A stretch of DNA of 64,000 bases from Malurus cyaneus samueli (lineage: Eukaryota > Chordata > Aves > Passeriformes > Maluridae). Each line of letters opens with the position of its first letter. Position 1 is the stretch's first letter. This document shows positions 1 through 15,335 of this stretch, one piece after another. The stretch spans positions 4,994,377 through 5,058,376 of the forward strand of contig CM019230.1 in the NCBI GenBank assembly GCA_009741485.1, read 5' to 3'. The translations under genes were made by a program, and so were the position numbers. The notes under the pieces were generated by a model. It did not search any database, was not told the DNA's origin, and saw only the letters and a list, made by a program, of their open reading frames with translations.

Positions 1-1543
<1,543 letters not shown>

Positions 1544-1783
1544 CGTATCCCCTGGAATGGGGTAACCCATAAAGCCATCCCCTGGAATGGGGTAACCCCA
1601 TAAAGCATCCCCTGGAACGGGGATAACCCCATAAAGCATCCCCTCCCCACAGCCTGGGCCAATCCGTTACAGCATAAACTGTTTAACTGCTGTCTGTTAC
1701 AAAATGGGCTGGATCTGTTTGCTTTACTGGTTTATTGTTATTTTAAATATCTTGCTAAATAGATTAAAAGGCTAAAGGTTATT
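1544..1783. other. Unpaired spacer of the inverted repeat
   Basis: These 240 nt lie between the arms and have no inverted counterpart. The left part is a 30-bp tandem repeat. The right part contains two near-copies of an AT-rich segment, TTTAAATATCTTGCTAAA-like, at about 1742 and 1783; the second copy begins the right arm. It would be the loop if the palindrome is real, or the turn-round point of a fold-back read if it is not. Confidence 0.85.
1547..1645 (+). repeat. 30-bp tandem repeat in the palindrome spacer
   Basis: Units begin with ATCCCCTGG at 1547, 1577 and 1607, with a partial fourth at 1638. Each unit has the self-complementary core CCCCTGGAATGGGG followed by a TAACCCCATAAAG-like tail. 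The units differ by one-base changes. Confidence 0.9.
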
Positions 1784-4077
<2,294 letters not shown>

Positions 4078-4208
4078 AATTTTAAAAAAACCAAAACAAC
4101 AACCAAAAAACCTAAAACAAACAAAAAAAACCTAACAAAGAAACCCCAAACAAACAAAAAAAACACCAAAAAAAACCAACCAAAACCAACAACAAAAAAA
4201 TAACCAAC
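4078..4208 (+). repeat. A-rich low-complexity tract (CAAA/CCAAA-type)
   Basis: About 130 nt made almost only of A with scattered C, in patterns such as CAAACAAA and ACCAAAA. No G appears apart from one AAAGAAA interruption. It is a degenerate simple repeat. Confidence 0.9.
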
Positions 4209-6699
4209 CTAGAGTTTTTACTGATTCTGCTATTTATGTAAAGGCTTACATGTTTCACATTATTTATAAATTACAGGATGACAAAACGTGGAAGTCAAGA
4301 CCCTTGAACCCAGGAGGTTCAGAATAATCAATGTCTTTAGCAGTTCTGAGAATTCAGCTGGGTTTTTGTACCAGCTCAGAGTGAAGCAAATGTCTGGTTA
4401 TTGATAAAATTTTAGAGGCACTGACAAGGTGGGAGATGCTCTGTCAGTGATGAGCTTCACACTCACAAACACTGTCCCTGGTGACCTTCATCACATCACA
4501 AGGACAGGATTTGTTCTGGGTGTGATTTATCTTAAACAGTTCTCCAAAACAGATAAATCAAAATTCTCCCTTGAGAAAAAAGATCTCAGTTTCAATGCCT
4601 TAATAAAAACTCTTCGTTCCTAGTTAAGGCCTCGGTGAGGATTTGATTTGGCAGGTGGTGTGTTTGTGTTCACTTCTTTGGGAATGTTTTTTATGTGTTG
4701 AAAATCAAAATAAAAAGGTGTGTTTCATCCGGGCTGCAGCTCTCAGCTCTCTGAACCGACGGCAGTGGCAGCCAGGGAATTCCTGAGACAAGACTTAACT
4801 GTGATTATGCTGTACATGAAAGGATTGTGTGGAACTGATCCTAAGGAAAACGGTGAATAAATAAAAAAGGGATTTGATGTGGTTTCAAATCAGAGTGATG
4901 AGAAGCTGGCTTGCACACACAGGGAATGAGAGAGAGCTACTCACACAAAGTCAGAATTACAAACCTCTGGGACAGGGGAAAGGAGGAGACTCAGGCTCTG
5001 AGAGAGCAGGGTGGGAGGAAAAGTTCATTGCAGTACAGTAGATTCAAAATTTTGGCAACTATTTCTGCTGTTAATTTAGATGGTCAGTTTTAGCTCAGTT
5101 TGAAAAATAATTATGTCATTTTGAAAGCAGCATTTCTGCTTGTGTGTGCTTCACTGTGGAAATTAACTGGAGGAGGAACAGAAGTGTTCACACTCAGGAA
5201 CAGAATCCAAGACCAATCTATGATCGCTGTCTTAATTCTTCCTCTTACCCCTTCCCTGCCTTGCCACTCATTTCCTCTGGACTTTATTTTTATTTTGCAG
5301 CTTTTATAAATCATTCATCTGTTTAGCTCCCCCTTTCCACCTTGGCAGACCAAAACTCTCCCATTCCACTACAGAATTTATGCCTAAAGTTTCCACCTTG
5401 AGCACATCCCTTTCTAATTCTTTTGCACAACTTATATTATTTCAATGGCACTAGGGGAAGCCTTTCAATAAACCAGATGGAGACTTCCCTATAATTTTTT
5501 AGGCAGCTTGGAAATATTTTTTTCTTTTTTCTAAAGAGAAAATTATTGTTTTATTTTTCTTTTCGGTGGTTTTTCTTTTTCCTGAGGAGAAGAGATGGTC
5601 TGAGGGGGATATGAAGGACAGCATCACTGCTTTCCTGAAAGAAAAGCCCAGTCTGGGGTCTGTCACACACCTGGTGACTTCATGGTTACAGAGAAGGAAA
5701 TTCTTCCCATTGCCTTCAGGAGCAGAAGGGATGGCAGTGCCATTTCCCAAATATTGGTACCTCTGTGACCCAGTTTTTTGCAATAAGGTTGCAGTGAGCA
5801 GTGTTCCATTGCTTTTTTTGCTGCCCAGCAATTGCAGGGCAGTCTCAGGTCATGCATTCACAATTCCAGCACCATCAGAGTTATTTTTTCTGAGTTGTGC
5901 TGGGTTATTCTGGGTTGGGATGGGTTATTTTGTATTTCTGATTCTCCATTTCCTGTGAAAGTGGCTTTTTGGGTCCTGAAGCCTTGAGTGCCATTGATAC
6001 AGATAATTGGATTTCAAGATCCAGAATCTCAGCACAAGATATTTAATGAGTTTACACGCAGATAAATTCCCCAGAAGAAATGCTGCTTTTGAGGAAAGTC
6101 CCCAGGTTCCAATTCTCTCTCAGGCCCAGCTTTGTCTCTCCATTATCCATTTTGGTGAATTCTTCAGCCCATTTCAGATGAGCAACCCTTTCTGATAAAC
6201 AATGCCAGCCTTTATTCATTTGCAAATGAGTTTTTGAGACATTCCTCTGTCACAAAGAAGGGCACTGGTTTTACTTTCTCTGCTCTTTTTGCCTTGGATT
6301 CACTTAAACACCAGGGAAATCACAGCAGCAGAACAATTTACATTTGGGCAGGAAGCCCTGTGGGTTGCATCTCCAAAGCAGGGATTTCCAGCCTGTGCTG
6401 GATAATTTTGGGGCATGAATAACCCATTCCATTTCCCACTGACCTGATCCTTTCCTGGGATTCCTTTCTCCACTCACCTCTGCCTTTTGGCCCCTAAAAT
6501 TTCACCCCCTGCCATTCACCAGCCCATCTGCCTTCTGTCTCCTGGTTCGCTGTGGATTTAATTTCAAGAGCTCCGTTTCTAAAATTCTGTAAGACTGAAC
6601 TACAATTCTTGGCTATATCTTTTTATTTCTTTCTTATTCTTTTTTTTTTTCCTTTTTTTTCCTCTTAAAAACACCTGAAGCAGCAGCATTTGCTTTAGA
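4209..6699. other. Intron sequence without recognisable gene
   Basis: Mixed unique sequence with T-rich patches near 5515-5580 and 6620-6665. The longest open frame, 130 codons at 5566-5958, has no recognisable domain, and an antisense frame covers much of it. I see no splice-bounded segment resembling the missing CA10 exons. Confidence 0.65.
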
Positions 6700-7260
6700 C
6701 CAATTGCATCCTTCCAATTAATTAAACCTTGTCGCATCAGTGACCTCACGTCTTGAGAGTCCTTTCAGGTCACGCTCAAGGACTGAAATTGTTGCCTCAA
6801 GCTGGTAAAGCTCTGTCTAAAATCACTTCATTTTTAAGGCAAGCAAGGACATTATACCTGATGTTGACCTCTGGGGAAATAAAAAGGAATTGATGTCTGC
6901 TGGCCAAGGACTGTTATTGTATCGCTCAGTGTGCACAAATGGAAATTACTCAGCAAGATCCACTCGTATGGAGCATTAATGAATGCAATCACCGATTATT
7001 TAAATTAATATCTTTATAAATAATTGGTTGGTTCTATGCATCACGAGATAATGGCGACGTTTAGCAGCTTCTAAACCAAAACAAGGCAGGAGAAAAGAGA
7101 TTTATGGATTGAAATCAGTTAAATGGTTCCTCTGCCAGCTAGTTCTGATTCCATGCTGCTCAATCAATTCAGAGTATTACCAGCATTTTTCTCCAGAGTG
7201 CAATATATGACAACTGCCAAGCTTTGCTTTGGTGATTATTAAAAGGACAGATACTGGTAC
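6700..7260. promoter_or_regulatory. Candidate conserved non-coding element
   Basis: This stretch has complex, non-repetitive, AT-rich sequence with homeodomain-like TAAT/ATTA motifs (AATTAATTAA near 6715, a cluster near 6976-7025) and no long open frame. That composition is typical of deeply conserved intronic elements of brain-expressed genes such as CA10. This is inference from composition only, and no alignment was possible. Confidence 0.3.
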
Positions 7261-7665
7261 AAACCATATTTCAGCACTGCAGGAATATAAAAAATGAATT
7301 GTTAAGAATGGTCCAGGAGGAATGGATAGCAATAAGACATCAATGTCATCTGTAAACTGACTTGTGATAAATTATTAGAGGGCTTAATAATAGGATTTTT
7401 GATTTAGAGTGGCTTTGGAAAGTCAAAAGTCTGATGCAAACATCGAAAACTTTAATGAATAAAAAATGAAATGCAGTGTTGCTGCTTAAATAATTGTTTA
7501 ACGTTTCTGATGACTCTACAGTTCTGCACATTCTGGGATGTGTTAGTGGGAATGGAACCAGGTTACAGTAAGTTGTTTATTCACCTTCATTGAGTTTAGA
7601 AACTCAGCATTTCTGAAAAGTTCTTTTTTCTATTTTCTTTACACACTTCCATCCAGAATGGTTAA

Positions 7666-7690
7666 ATCAAGACACTCACCGTGTCTTGAT
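7666..7690. other. Perfect 10-bp stem hairpin with 5-nt loop
   Basis: ATCAAGACAC at 7666-7675 is exactly reverse-complementary to GTGTCTTGAT at 7681-7690, with loop TCACC. It lies in unique intron sequence. It may be a chance palindrome or a structured RNA element. Confidence 0.9.
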
Positions 7691-8635
7691 GGCCACTTTT
7701 AATTATGACACAGATAGGGTTAAGGGGATAAAAGGGTTTTATTTTGGTATTTAATGGGATCCCAGGTACATGTAAGCCTGATAGAGTGGAAGAATATTTA
7801 AAAATGCATCCTTTGTATAATACGTATATAATTTTTATAGTTTTTATAAATTAGCATATCCATCTAGAATTCCTCAATAAGAAACTTAACAAATGAAGTG
7901 ATGTCCCCCTCCTCTAAAGAGTTTTCTCCTGAAATGAGTCCAGAGTTTAATTTACATGATATGTCTAGGGAGAAGGCTTCAGCCAAGGTTGGAGCCTCAG
8001 GTTTGAGACAGCACAGGGCACACTGAGGATTTATTGAGGATGTTTGGTTTCTCTGCCCAGCAGAACCCTTAAACTAATTCTGGCTAGAAAATCAGGCTAC
8101 AGGAATTCTAATCATGCAGGCTAAGGGTACTGGGGTACATCAGGCGTACAGAAAATGCCTAAAAGGTTCTGTAAAATATATCAAAGGGTACATAAAATGG
8201 AAAGGCAAAAGTCATCAGGCATCACCCAGATGTTGAGCAGGATTTTTGCCGTGCAGCTAGAGCAAGTTCTGGGTGACAGACATGTGTCAGTTGTGCTGAA
8301 GGATAAATGGCACCGCTGCCAGGGTGGGAAATGTGCCATCCCCAGTTCTGAGCAGCGTTTTGGTGTCAGAGAAAAGTTCAGGTTCATCGTTTCTCCTCCC
8401 AGAGTTGGTAATCTGTGATGGCTGGAAACGGAAGCGGGCACAGTTTGCTTATGGATGGAAGAATTAAAGGATGTGTTTTAGGATTAGATGCCAGAAAGGA
8501 GCTTAAGGGGGGGAAACTGAAAAACTGTCGTCAGTGGGGCTGCGTCTAATAATCAAAAACAAATCTGTGGCTCAGCAGCTCCTCATCTAACTGGGAGCTG
8601 GATGGTGGGGCAGTGGCAGTGTTTAGACTGAGGGA

Positions 8636-9065
8636 AACATCAGTGGGTGATTCTGCAGCAGAGGAGGAAAATGCTCATAAATTGTGAGTAAGAAACTGTT
8701 CTTCTTGTAAGGGACAGAAAACTGGGCAGTGTCAGGTCACAGGGAACTGAAAGCCATGGGAAAAAAAACAGAGAAGGAATGAGAAAGGGAGCAGGGAAGA
8801 ACAAGCTCTGCCCATCCTATACATTGTATGAGAATAGAGACTGATTGTTAATTGTTTGAATTCTAATAAAATACCAGGCTTCTTTACAATAAATGGCTTT
8901 GCATCAACAAACCCCAGAGCAGAGTCTGTCAGTCACTGGCAGGAAACCATCAGTGAGTGATTCTGCAGCAGAGGGGGAAAATGTGCATAAACTGGGGACA
9001 AGAAACTGTTCTTTTTGTAAGGGACAGTGTGTGATACAGGGGCTTACAGACAGAAAACTGGGCAG
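8636..9065 (+). repeat. Pair of ~95-bp direct repeats 310 bp apart
   Basis: The segment at about 8636-8729 (start AAACATCAGTGGGTGATTCT, end AAAACTGGGCAG) recurs at about 8946-9065 with a few substitutions. The second copy has an extra ~25-35-nt piece before its AAAACTGGGCAG end. The intervening 215 bp is unique. It looks like an old local duplication. Confidence 0.85.
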
Positions 9066-9364
9066 ATGAAATAATCCTCCTGCCTGTCCCCATTTATATT
9101 TGGGATGTGCTGCTGCTGTGCAGTGAGTGATGGGGAATCCAAGCTCCCAGGGGTGCTGTGGCTGTGGGGTGGCCCTGGGGCACTCAGGGAACTGCTGGGA
9201 TCAGAAACTCTTTTCTGTTTTATGGAACTTCCAGCTGACTCCATTAGAACAGAGCATTTCCACCTGCAGCTTTTTGATCACATCATTGCTTGTGTCCCCG
9301 AGCAACAAACACACCCAAACTACCACGGTAGGACTCACAATGGAAATTGTAGCTTTTAAGCTGG

Positions 9365-9383
9365 AAAAAAAAAAAAAAAAAAA
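9365..9383 (+). repeat. Poly(A) run
   Basis: A run of 19 A followed by a short A/G-rich stretch. No retrocopied gene was recognised immediately upstream. Confidence 0.9.
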
Positions 9384-11110
9384 GAGGAAAAAGTGTAACT
9401 TGACTGCCAGAAATCACTATGGAGTTCGTTTTAACTGGAAAATGCAAAGAAGGTGATGAAAATACACATTTTCTCTTGTAAGCTTGCACAGAAGAAGGGC
9501 ACGTGGTGCATTCTTATTCCTGTACCAGCTCAGTGTCTGTCTCAGGGATGCTGCTCAGCTGCAGAGTGTTTCACTGAGCTCAGGGATGGTCCTGTTCCAT
9601 CTACTCACCCATTTGTCTCCACCCAGATGTCCCCAGTCTTTGAGGCAGCTACATGTGATTTTTTTTGTGTCTTGTTTGATTCTTGGAGAGGCCTCTTTGT
9701 GACCAGTCTCCTGTTAGCACAAGGTGTTCCATAAGCAGGGGAAACAACGCAGCCTGGTTTTCTGCAGAATCTCATTTTAGCTTCTCTGGAGCCTCTGTCT
9801 CCCATTATCACTGCCCCCCTACTCCACAGATCCCTTCATTAAAAGATAAAGGCAGCAGATGCTGTGGCTGTTTCCAAGCTCTTTGTGCCAGGGGATGTTG
9901 CTGCTAACAGGAGTTCTGTGATATTCTGTATTTGACTTTTACCTGCCTGGTCCTCAGCACAAAGTTGATTTTTTTGCTCTTTTCTTGTAGCCAATTTTCA
10001 CGAAATACTGAGATTTCTTCTCTATCAAAGCCAGATGAAGCTGGCCAGGAGACAATTTCCCCACAATAGTGTGGGGAAAACAGGAAACTTCCCCAAACTG
10101 CTTGTTGCTATTATAATGAATTATTTGCAGTACATTTCATCCAAGACAGGAGCTGAGGAGTGAAGTAACAAATGGAATTTCATAGGTAGATGGATATTAG
10201 AGGAAGAAATTGCAGATATCCTGCAGATTGTCCCTGATCACATCCCCTCAACAGTGTTTGGCTGCTGTTTGCTCCACCAGAAACGAAGAAATCATTTTGG
10301 ATATCAAATGGATATCATGTTCAGGATCTTTCACTGAGGACTCATCATCATGAGCAAAACGAAGTCAATAAATTAATAAGAATGTAACATTGCTTGGATA
10401 AACATCTTCACAAGGTGTCTCTCACCCTGAGGAGTTTCCTTTCCTGCTTTAGGAGTTCCTGCAGCATTTGCTCATTAATGATGTTAAATGTCACTCAGGG
10501 AGGTGGAGCAGCTCAAAGCCGTGGGAAAGCCACTGCAAACTGCAATGTCAGGGATTTGGGACTCACCCTGAGCAAGGCACAGCCAAAATCCTGCCCAGCA
10601 CTGGGGTCAAAGCTCCCAGGCCAGAGGGACAGCAGGGAATCTGCTCAGGAGTTCCCAGGAGGAATCCAAAGCTCAGAGAAGCAGCAGAGGAATCAGCTCT
10701 GAAATCAGAGTGTCAGAGCAGCCACAGGGTTCAGCTCTGCAGTCCATGGTTTGGGGGAACCCTCTGCCCAAACAGCAGGATCTTTATGTGGATTGGTTTG
10801 GTTTTTTTTTTCCAAATGTCAGTTTTTGAAATGCTGTTTGAAGGGGAAGGTTTGCTCAGCTCCCCTCGGAATCCCCCTGCAAATATCACCAAGATGTTTG
10901 TGTGTGTCCAGCTGCTCCATCACCTCCTTCTGCTCTCCCAACACAGGGCAAGGAGAGAGGAGAAATTATTCAGCAGGAAGAAATCTGAAAGCATTTTCCT
11001 GGTGAATGCTCACCTCTGCTAGGGCAGGCATCCCATCCTCCTGAAAGGACCAACCCTTCCTTCTCAGGAGCTGTCATTTGTGTGTGTGGCTGCCAGGACA
11101 GCTGATGGTC
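9384..11110. other. Intron sequence without recognisable gene
   Basis: Unique sequence. The 184-codon open frame at 10468-11022 is low in recognisable motifs and overlaps other frames on the same strand. It has no flanking promoter, and I recognise no protein similarity, so it is not annotated as a gene. Confidence 0.65.
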
Positions 11111-11120
11111 ATCCCCTGCA

Positions 11121-11280
11121 GAAATACAAAATCAGAATCACATTTACAAAAATACACAGAACAAAAACACAAAACCAGAATCACGTTTATGGAAATACAC
11201 AGAACTAAAATACAAAATCAGAAACACGTTTGCAAAAATACACAGAACAAAAATATAAGATCAGAAACACATTTGCGAGT
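11121..11280 (+). repeat. ~43-bp minisatellite, about four copies
   Basis: Repeated units contain AAATACACAGAAC followed by an AAAATCAGAATCACGTTT-like half. Copies differ by a few substitutions and short indels. The array is A-rich on the plus strand. Confidence 0.88.
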
Positions 11281-13010
11281 CTCTTCTTCACCACAAACTC
11301 CAAGATATGAAAGTTGTGCTAATGAAAACCTCTTCAAGGCTCTGGATAAGAACCCAGAAATCATCACAAGTCAGGGGGTGTTTCACTTGCAGCTCCACCA
11401 TTCCTTGGGTAAAATCCTGTTTCATCCCCAGATGTCTGATAATGCTGGTAATAATGAGGTGTTCTCAATCCAGTGTTTTTTCTCATCTTTGGCCTCTCTG
11501 ATTATCTCATTTAAAGGATTATGCCTTATTTTGGCCAGTGGATTTTGCTCGTATCCAAGACTTAGACCTGTCTTTTCCCTGGAAGCCCTTTAGCTATAAA
11601 ACCACAACTATTTGGATATCTAAAGTCATTTTCCAATAATGTTGGTGCTTTTTTAGAGCCCCTGCATAACTCATCCCCAGCAAAGGGATGTACAGTGAGC
11701 TGAAGAGATTCCTAAAAAGATGAATTTACTAGGAGGAGTGAAAAACTTGAACTTTTCTTCCTGCATCTGCCAGATGCCATCAGTTCCCTTCAGAAGGTTC
11801 TGGAATCCTGTGGAGGTGATTGCTGGAGACAGAGAGAGAGTTGGGAATGTGCAGCAGCCTCCAACTGAACACTGCACACAGAAATTAGGAACGATATTGC
11901 AGCATCTGGTGGGTGGAATGGGAGAAGGAGCCAGCTGTGCTGGGTGAAATATGGACTGTGTCAAATTACTGCAACAAACTTTATAAATATTGCTGTTAGT
12001 CTGGCTGCAGTCGTTTTTGGTTATTTTTTTTTTAATAGAGTGAGAAGACAGATAGGGGAGCTGTGCACAGGAAATGCTGTGAAAAAGAACAAAAAGGGGA
12101 GCAGGAGAAGCAGCTCCCAGTTAGAGCAGAGGGAAAGTGGCTGCAAAACAAGAGGGGAACTGGGACAGCAGGCCCAGGATGAGATGGATAATTCTCATCT
12201 CAGGATCTGCCGTGGCAGCAAGAGTCCACAAAGCATTAAAGAGATGCATTTTGCAATTTATTTTTTTTATTTTTTGCAAAATGGAAGTTACATTTTGTTG
12301 GTTTTTTATGGTATTTTGAGCCCAATCAATAATCTTTATGACCTGCATCCTCTGCTGGCTCATTGAACCCTGCTGGGCTATCATCTTCCAGTCCTGGAGC
12401 ACCATGGATGGGCAATCCCACGTTATTTAATGGCTCAGATGGACACCTTGGGTGGCACTGGCTTCTTCAGTGAGATCTGTGATTGTTCCCAGCTTATGCA
12501 GCTTTTATTGAATTATTATTGGAAACATCATTTCACACTTGGTTAAGTCGTAAATTTAATTCGTTCTCTAGCAAGACCCAGGAATAAATGTGGCTCTGCC
12601 AGTGCTGCTCTGAGGAAAAGGGAGGCAGTTTTAGCTGATGATTACTGAGTCAAATACCACGATTTAATGAATTAACCTGATTGAAAAATAAGAAATTCGC
12701 TGGAATTTTCCTGGCATGGAAGAGCCACTTAACAACCACAGTTCTAAATAAAAGGAAGTTTAATTTTTTTTTAATAAAACGTCATAGGGGCGTAGTAAAT
12801 TCATAATTTCTACTGAGTAAGAATTGGCAAACTTCTTATCAATAGCTGTAAAATGCCTTATGTTCAGAAGTATTTCAGGACATTAAAGACAAGATCTTAA
12901 TTCCTTGATTTTCTTTATCAATCTTTCGGCCTGGATGTCTCCAGCTCTGCCAGAGGGTGGAGGTTCTCTGGGGTGGATGTTTGTGGATGGTCACTGATGC
13001 TCTGTTGCTG

Positions 13011-13062
13011 TTTCCTTGATGTCCATTTATCTTTGGTGTTTCCTTGATGTCCATTTATCTTT
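13011..13062 (+). repeat. Tandem duplication of a 24-nt block (period 28)
   Basis: TTTCCTTGATGTCCATTTAT plus CTTT occurs at 13011-13034 and again, identical, at 13039-13062, separated by GGTG. It looks like a recent short duplication. Confidence 0.9.
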
Positions 13063-13639
13063 TTGGGGATCTTTTGGGCTGCTCCCTGTCTGTTGAGATG
13101 TTAAGCCCATCTCCGTAGAGCCATGCTACACTTCCTGAAAAAAAAGAAATATTTAAAATAATCCTCTTCCCCAAAGCGAAGTCAAACTCAGCCTAACCAG
13201 AGAAATAAAATAATTTTTAAAAGCTGTGTTGTTTCCAACACAAGAAGTGTTTCTCTGAGGCCAGAGGAAGTGCTCTCCCTGTAATTTCACATTTTCTCAT
13301 TTGAATACTTTCTCTGTGCTCTGCTCTCTTATATTTGCAGCTGTTTCAGAGCACATCAGCCGAATCCTTCTGGAGTGGATCACACACAAATTCCCTTTTT
13401 GAGCCTCTCTGGCTCTGTCCCTCGCCATCCCAATAATTCCCTCAGAACACAGACCCATCCTCCTTGGGCAGGCACAGATGGGGCTGCCACAACAGCTCTC
13501 AGCAAACATTTGAGGAGTTTTTTAAGGGCTCAGCAGAGTGAAATCATTGCACTGCTTTATCACGGCTTATCTTCCCACTCTCGTGGTCTGCAGCCCTCCC
13601 GTGGATTTATTTCATCTCCTGCCCTGCCCTGCCTAGGCT

Positions 13640-13880
13640 CCCCATAAAACCCCATACTTAAAGGATAATGGCCATGGTGGGGGAAGTATACAAGGCAATA
13701 AACAGCTTTTGCAGGTGATTAAACGCGACCCGAGCAAAGCCGAGGCATTTGGAAACCCCAAAAGCTGTTTATTGACACGTCAGCGGTGCTCAGCGAGCCA
13801 CAGCGTTAAATAAAGAGCTTCTGCCTCGTCTTGCAAGGGCTGGGAAGGTTTGTCCAGATCTTTCCTTCTCGTTTTTAATG
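13640..13880. promoter_or_regulatory. Candidate conserved non-coding element with perfect inverted repeat
   Basis: The sequence is complex and contains several CpGs (ACGCGACCCGAG near 13723, GACACGTCAGCGG near 13774), unusual for the surrounding intron. It encloses an exact 16-bp inverted repeat. No open frame of note is present. A regulatory role is inference. Confidence 0.35.
13696..13774. repeat. Perfect 16-bp inverted repeat, 47-nt spacer
   Basis: CAATAAACAGCTTTTG at 13696-13711 is exactly reverse-complementary to CAAAAGCTGTTTATTG at 13759-13774. The match stops sharply at both ends of each arm. It could fold as a hairpin in RNA, be a pair of inverted binding sites (the core CAGCTG-like/TGTTTAT recalls forkhead-type sites), or be a short mobile-element remnant. 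Confidence 0.9.
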
Positions 13881-13992
13881 GTGTGGGTGGCTTTGTATGG
13901 TTTAATAGGAGATGGCTCCAAGGTAATTGCTTCAGATGAAAGCAGCAAAATATGGGGTTTTTTCAGATCAATGAAGGTTCTTGATTATAAAC

Positions 13993-14222
13993 CTTTCCTC
14001 CTCTCCCACCCCTTAAGAATCCCCTTTTATTCCAGTCCTTTCCTCCTCTCCCATCCCATAAGAACCCCCCTTTATTCCAGTCCTTTCCTCCTCTCCCATC
14101 TAACAAGAAATTCCTCTTTATTCCACTCCTTTCCTCCTCTCCCATCCCATAAGAATTCCCCTTTATTCCAGTCCTTTTCCTCCTTTCCTCCCCATAAGAA
14201 TCCCCCTTATTCCCAGCTCCTT
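13993..14222 (+). repeat. 45-bp pyrimidine-rich minisatellite, five copies
   Basis: Units begin CCTTTCCTCCTCTCCCA and end TTTATTCCAGT. Copies two and four are closest to each other, and the last copy is degraded. The strong C/T bias gives long meaningless open frames on both strands. Confidence 0.93.
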
Positions 14223-15121
14223 TTCCCCTCTTGCTGCTACTTCCACTGTCTGTTCCATCCTTTCATTCCATTTCATTCCTTGCTTTGCTTTTTATTTTGT
14301 ATTGTTTTTTTTCTATTCAGTGGTATCTTCACCTCCACTTTGCCCCAGCACTTCACAGAGTTTTTCCTGCCGAGAATGCCCGAGGCTGGAACACCCAGCC
14401 ACTTCAAGGAGCAGGTTAGAGCAGCAGTTTTGTGACTCACAACATTTGTAGTGCCGGGGAATCTCCGTTCCACAAATAGCTCTGCTTTGGTGAAGATGAG
14501 CTCTCTGAAGCCACACAACTCTTTTTTTAGCAATTGCCATTTACCAAACCGTGTGATCTTCAAGAGTAATTCCTTCAAAACACAGCATAATTTATTTATT
14601 TTTATTTTTATTCCAACACGGGACATTTGATAAATCCATGCAGATTTCTGTAGGGCTTCCTGTCAAATGCAATGAATTAAACTGCATTTACTGTTTTCCA
14701 GCCCTAATTTACTGGCAGTTGTAGTTAGATACCACCATGGCTGTTTGTGCAAGTCTGACTTCAATGCTGGCACAAACTGCGTGACAGATAAATATATCAT
14801 AGGCCAATAACCCTCACAAAAAACCTGTAATTTTCTATGGGTGTCAATGGAAGGAAACTTACAGTCTAACAAAAAAACCCCCAATATTTTGCAGTGGTTC
14901 ACAAAGCCAACATTTTCACTGTTTATTGCTGAGAATTACAGCACAGTATTTCTCATTTATAAATTAGACCTAGAGGCAGTAACTTCTATGAAAGCAAAAT
15001 ATGAAAGGAATAATGGAGGTTTGGTGACCAGCTGAGATTGAAGCTGTGAAACAGAATTCATAGGTAAAGTGATCAGTGAAAGTATCTGGTTGGCAGTTCC
15101 AGGTAGGAGTTGGCTGTGGAG

Positions 15122-15190
15122 CTTCCCTTCCCTTCCCTTCCCTTCCCTTCCCTTCCCTTCCCTTCCCTTCCCTTCCCTTCCCTTCCCTTT
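15122..15190 (+). repeat. (TTCCC)n microsatellite
   Basis: About 13 uninterrupted TTCCC units. Reading frames here (FPSLP repeats) are products of the repeat. Confidence 0.97.
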
Positions 15191-15335
15191 TCTCTTCTCT
15201 CTTCTCCTATTTTCTTTTCCTGTCTTTTTTCTTTCCCTTTTCTCTTTTCTTCTCTTTTCTTTTTTCTTTTCCTTCTCTCTTTCCTTTTCTCTTTTCCTTT
15301 TCTCATCCCTTTTCTCTTTTCTTCCATCTTGTCCT
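15191..15335 (+). repeat. Degenerate polypyrimidine tract
   Basis: Almost pure T/C, with TTTTC and TCTT patterns, extending the microsatellite to over 200 nt of near-continuous pyrimidines on the plus strand. Long homopurine-homopyrimidine mirror-like runs can adopt triplex DNA. No coding meaning. Confidence 0.92.

Noticed and set aside
10468..11022. 184-codon open frame
   Set aside because: No recognisable domain or splice context; overlapping frames on the same strand have equal claim.
13878..14435. 185-codon open frame
   Set aside because: Most of it translates the 45-bp pyrimidine minisatellite.
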